Shown: positions 5,249 to 7,474 of the stretch, one piece after another
How positions within the stretch are numbered: position 1 is the stretch's first letter
Layout: every line of letters starts with the position of its first letter
Assembly: GCA_016789165.1 (NCBI GenBank)
Contig: JAEURL010000011.1
Coordinates: forward strand, 1-7,474
Direction: 5' to 3'
DNA: 7,474 bases
From: Anaerolineales bacterium
Lineage (GTDB): Bacteria > Chloroflexota > Anaerolineae > Anaerolineales > UBA6663
Translations under genes and position numbers: made by a program
Notes under the pieces: model-generated
Database searches by the model: none
What the model was told of the DNA's origin: nothing
Seen by the model: only the letters and a program-made list of their open reading frames with translations

Positions 5249-6049
5249 ATGCTGAGTGACGATCTGCAAGCCGCGCTGGCCGGCCGCACCGGGCTGGCCG
5301 GCGTCTACTTCGAGGACCTGGCCGATGGCGAGACCCTGGCCCTCCACGCCGACGAGCCTTTTCCGGGCGCCAGCGTCATCAAGGTGCCGCTGCTGGTGGA
5401 GATCATGCGCCGGGCCGCCGCCGGCGAGCTGGACCTGGCGCAGACCCTGCACTTCCCGCTGAACGAAGACCGCTTCCGCGAGACGGACAGCTCGGGCATC
5501 CTCACCCACCTCACCTCGCCGGTGACGCTCTCGCTCCGCGACCTGTGCCTGCTGATGATCATCGAGAGCGACAACGTGGCCACCAACGCGCTGTACGACC
5601 TGGCGCCGGACGCCAACCAGACGCTGGCCGGCCTCGGCCTGACCCGGACACGCCTGACCCACCCCATCCGCGACTTCCCGCGTCTGCGCGCCGACGACGC
5701 CAACCCGGTCACGGCCCGCGAGATCGGCGCGCTGTACAGGGACATCTACCACAGCCGCCTGCCCAACAGCGCCCTGATGCTGGAGATCCTCACGGAACAG
5801 CACGCCGCCTCGCTGATGCCGGCCCTGCTGCTGGACGACGAGACCCTGGTCTTCGCCCACAAGACCGGCAGCGTCAAGGGCGTGCTGCATGACACCGGCC
5901 TGATCCTGGGACCGGGTTGGGCGGCGGTGCTGTGCCTGCTGAGCAAGCGCAACCCGGCGCGGGTGCCGGCCGGCCAGGCGCTGGCCGAGGCCGCCCGGTT
6001 GGTGGTGGAATACCTGCGCGCCAAGCACAGCCCGCCCCGCGCCGCTTGA
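5249..6049 (+). CDS. Class A beta-lactamase-fold serine hydrolase, no visible signal peptide
   Basis: This 266-residue protein has the three active-site motifs of penicillin-interacting serine enzymes. SVIK (S42, K45) is the SxxK nucleophile, SDN (107-109) the second motif and KTG (205-207) the third. Order and spacing fit the class A beta-lactamase family (beta-lactamase2, PF13354-type). The omega-loop region reads RDFPRLRADDANPVTARE (141-158), without the ExxLN of true class A lactamases. D142 may occupy the place of Glu166. Deacylation of beta-lactams is therefore doubtful; a peptidase, esterase or amidase role is as likely. The N-terminus (MLSDDLQAAL) has no hydrophobic signal segment, which is unusual for an enzyme normally exported to the cell wall. 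The ribosome site at 5240 supports this start. It is the fourth gene of the run. Confidence 0.88.
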   Translation: MLSDDLQAALAGRTGLAGVYFEDLADGETLALHADEPFPGASVIKVPLLVEIMRRAAAGELDLAQTLHFPLNEDRFRETDSSGILTHLTSPVTLSLRDLCLLMIIESDNVATNALYDLAPDANQTLAGLGLTRTRLTHPIRDFPRLRADDANPVTAREIGALYRDIYHSRLPNSALMLEILTEQHAASLMPALLLDDETLVFAHKTGSVKGVLHDTGLILGPGWAAVLCLLSKRNPARVPAGQALAEAARLVVEYLRAKHSPPRAA

Positions 6050-6165
6050 CGGCCGGGCCAATCACGGCGATAGTCCGGGACCAACGCCGATCGCCAACTA
6101 AACGCGCCGGCCGGGTGGACGCCGGGCGGCCCAGCCCGCCGCCGACCCAGCGCGGCACCTAAACT

Positions 6166-6170
6166 GGAGA
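6166..6170 (+). promoter_or_regulatory. Ribosome binding site of the phosphodiesterase gene
   Basis: GGAGA at 6166-6170 lies 5 nt before the ATG at 6176. The 126-nt gap before this gene (6050-6175) holds no ORF I trust and only weak inverted repeats such as GGCGAT (6066-6071) / ATCGCC (6090-6095). A separate promoter is possible but not visible. Confidence 0.65.
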
Positions 6171-6175
6171 ACCCC

Positions 6176-6970
6176 ATGGCCCCGGTCGTCCTCTTCATGC
6201 TCGACGGCGTCCGCCCGGACGCCCTGCTGGCTGCCGCCTGCCCCAATCTGACCGCCGTCCGCGCGCGCGGGGCGAGCACGCTGGCGGCCACCAGCGTGAT
6301 GCCGTGCATTACGCTGCCGTGCCACACGTCCATCTTTCACAGCGTCCCGCCCAGCCGGCACGGCATCCTGCAAAACGCCTGGACGCCGATGGCGCGGCCG
6401 GTGCCCGGCTTGATCGAGGTCATCCGCGCCGCCGGCCGGCGCGCCGCCGTCTTCTTCAACTGGGAACCGCTGCGCGACCTGAGCCGGCCCGGCAGCCTGA
6501 GCCACGCCTTCTTCGCCGACGTGCAGCAAGAACCGGCCGGCGACGACCTGATCGCGGCCGAGGTCCTGCGCTTCCTGGCCCGCGACCAGGCCGATTTCCT
6601 GTTCGTCTACTTCGGCACGGTGGACACGGCCGGCCACGACCACGGCTGGATGGCGCCCGGCTACCTGCGGCAGCTCGAGCGCGTAGACGCGGCCTTCGGC
6701 CGGGTGCTGAACGCGCTGCCGGCCGAGACCCGCCTGCTGATCCAGGCCGACCACGGCGGCCATGACCGCAACCACGGCGAAGATGTCCCCGAGGACATGA
6801 CCATCCCCTGGATCGTGGCCGGACCCGGCATCCGGGCCGGCCACACGATCCAGGCGCCAATCAACCTGATCGATAGCGCGCCGACCCTGGCGCGCCTGCT
6901 GGGCCTGACGCCGCCGCCGGCCTGGGAAGGACGCTGCCCGGCCGAGATCTTCACGGACCCTGCCGCGTGA
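6176..6970 (+). CDS. Alkaline phosphatase superfamily phosphodiesterase/phosphatase
   Basis: This 264-residue protein carries the metal-site landmarks of the nucleotide pyrophosphatase/phosphodiesterase branch. LDG (9-11) gives the metal ligand D10. ITLPCHTS (45-52) contains the probable nucleophile T46. VDTAGHDHG (149-157) gives D150 and H154. ADHGG (191-195) gives D192 and H193. H200 in NHGED is the likely third histidine, and PWIVAGPGI (211-219) is the usual following strand. At 264 residues it is shorter than most NPP enzymes, suggesting a minimal catalytic core. No signal peptide is visible, so it should be cytoplasmic. Expected activity is two-metal hydrolysis of a phosphodiester or phosphomonoester; the substrate cannot be assigned. 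The stop overlaps the GTG start of the next gene by 4 nt, so the MFS transporter is a likely functional partner. Confidence 0.88.
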   Translation: MAPVVLFMLDGVRPDALLAAACPNLTAVRARGASTLAATSVMPCITLPCHTSIFHSVPPSRHGILQNAWTPMARPVPGLIEVIRAAGRRAAVFFNWEPLRDLSRPGSLSHAFFADVQQEPAGDDLIAAEVLRFLARDQADFLFVYFGTVDTAGHDHGWMAPGYLRQLERVDAAFGRVLNALPAETRLLIQADHGGHDRNHGEDVPEDMTIPWIVAGPGIRAGHTIQAPINLIDSAPTLARLLGLTPPPAWEGRCPAEIFTDPAA

Positions 6971-7474
6971 CCGGGCCGCAGGCGGCCGCGGATCACACGC
7001 CGGCCGCGGCGCGGCGTGTGATCTGGCGGGTGCTGGCGCCCATCGGTCTGGGCACCGCGCTCTCGCTGCTGGGCGATACGGCCATGTACGCGGTGCTGCC
7101 CACCCACACCGCGGCGCTGGGGGTGACGGTGGCCAGCGTGGGCGTGCTGCTCAGCGCCAACCGCTGGATCCGGCTAGCGCTCAACAATGTGGCCGGCAGC
7201 GCTTACGACCGCTGGCCGCGCCGGCGCCTGTTCGTGCCGGCGCTGCTGCTCGGCGCCCTGTCCACGGCCTTGTATGCCTTCACCCAGGGGTTCTGGCCGC
7301 TGCTGATCGGGCGGCTGCTGTGGGGCGCGGCCTGGTCCGGCATCTGGGTTGGCGGCAACACCATCATCCTGGACGTGGCCACGGACCGCGAGCGCGGCCG
7401 CTGGGCCGGCCTGTATCAGCTTTCCTTCTACCTGGGCGGCGCGCTGGGTTTCCCTATCGGCGGGCTGCTCACGG
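6967..7474 (+). CDS. MFS transporter, N-terminal part (cut by window end)
   Basis: An open frame from the GTG at 6967 runs to the window edge, giving 169 residues. It starts inside GTGA, overlapping the upstream stop. After a soluble N-terminus (1-18) come hydrophobic segments at about 21-44, 53-75, 88-107, 109-130 and 147-168, matching the first five helices of a major facilitator. Between helices 2 and 3 lies GSAYDRWPRRR (77-87), a good match to MFS motif A (G-x-x-x-D-R-x-x-R-R). Helix 5 has the GGALGFPIGG pattern of a drug/proton antiporter-like motif. No strong ribosome site precedes the GTG. An internal ATG at 7084 would lose much of helix 1 and is less likely. Export of a small molecule is plausible, but the cargo is unknown. 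Confidence 0.85.
   Translation, partial: MTGPQAAADHTPAAARRVIWRVLAPIGLGTALSLLGDTAMYAVLPTHTAALGVTVASVGVLLSANRWIRLALNNVAGSAYDRWPRRRLFVPALLLGALSTALYAFTQGFWPLLIGRLLWGAAWSGIWVGGNTIILDVATDRERGRWAGLYQLSFYLGGALGFPIGGLLT

Noticed and set aside
5231..6061. A - strand frame opposite the serine hydrolase.
   Set aside because: The + strand product has SxxK, SDN and KTG; the - strand product has no recognisable domain.
6050..6175. Possible promoter or terminator between the serine hydrolase and the phosphodiesterase.
   Set aside because: No hexamer pair with convincing match and only 6-bp inverted repeats; nothing strong enough to call.

Overview
The window is GC-rich DNA, by eye well above 60% GC, with every supported gene on the + strand. 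The best clue to the organism is the first protein: a lipoprotein whose mature N-terminus is a Val/Glu/Thr-rich linker (VEVTRIVTQEVPVEVTKIVEV-type, residues 31-51). Such linkers are typical of Chloroflexota lipoproteins, particularly Anaerolineae and Caldilineae. An environmental member of that phylum is the likeliest source. This is inference from one motif plus base composition.

Region 1 (1-2360): a secreted decaheme c-type cytochrome lipoprotein built from two tandem pentaheme units. Each unit also keeps five non-CXXCH histidines and an EF-hand-like Asp loop. The gene is followed by two stem-loops, the second with a T-rich tail typical of an intrinsic terminator.

Region 2 (2360-3070): a single-gene unit with a candidate promoter, a GC hairpin in the leader, a good Shine-Dalgarno sequence and a small zinc-dependent nucleoside/nucleobase deaminase. 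A strong 12-bp hairpin follows it.

Region 3 (3070-7474): a complex control region (inverted repeat, promoter-like hexamers, 16-bp direct repeat) precedes a run of six co-directional genes. These are a class I SAM methyltransferase; a zinc-ribbon/two-TM protein with a C-terminal DUF3592-like part; a PGAM5-like histidine phosphatase; a class A beta-lactamase-fold serine hydrolase without a visible signal peptide; a compact alkaline-phosphatase-superfamily phosphodiesterase; and an MFS transporter cut by the window end. The joints are tight (4-nt ATGA overlap, 1-nt gap, 10-nt gap, 126-nt gap, 4-nt GTGA overlap), so most are probably cotranscribed.

No mobile element, CRISPR array, tRNA or rRNA gene was seen. 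The cytochrome is probably an extracytoplasmic electron carrier. The six-gene run looks like accessory metabolism with no single pathway I can name. The most interesting points are the cytochrome architecture, the PGAM5-like phosphatase, the leaderless-looking serine hydrolase, the layered control region at 3023-3183, and the strong excess of the 8-bp palindrome GGCCGGCC.
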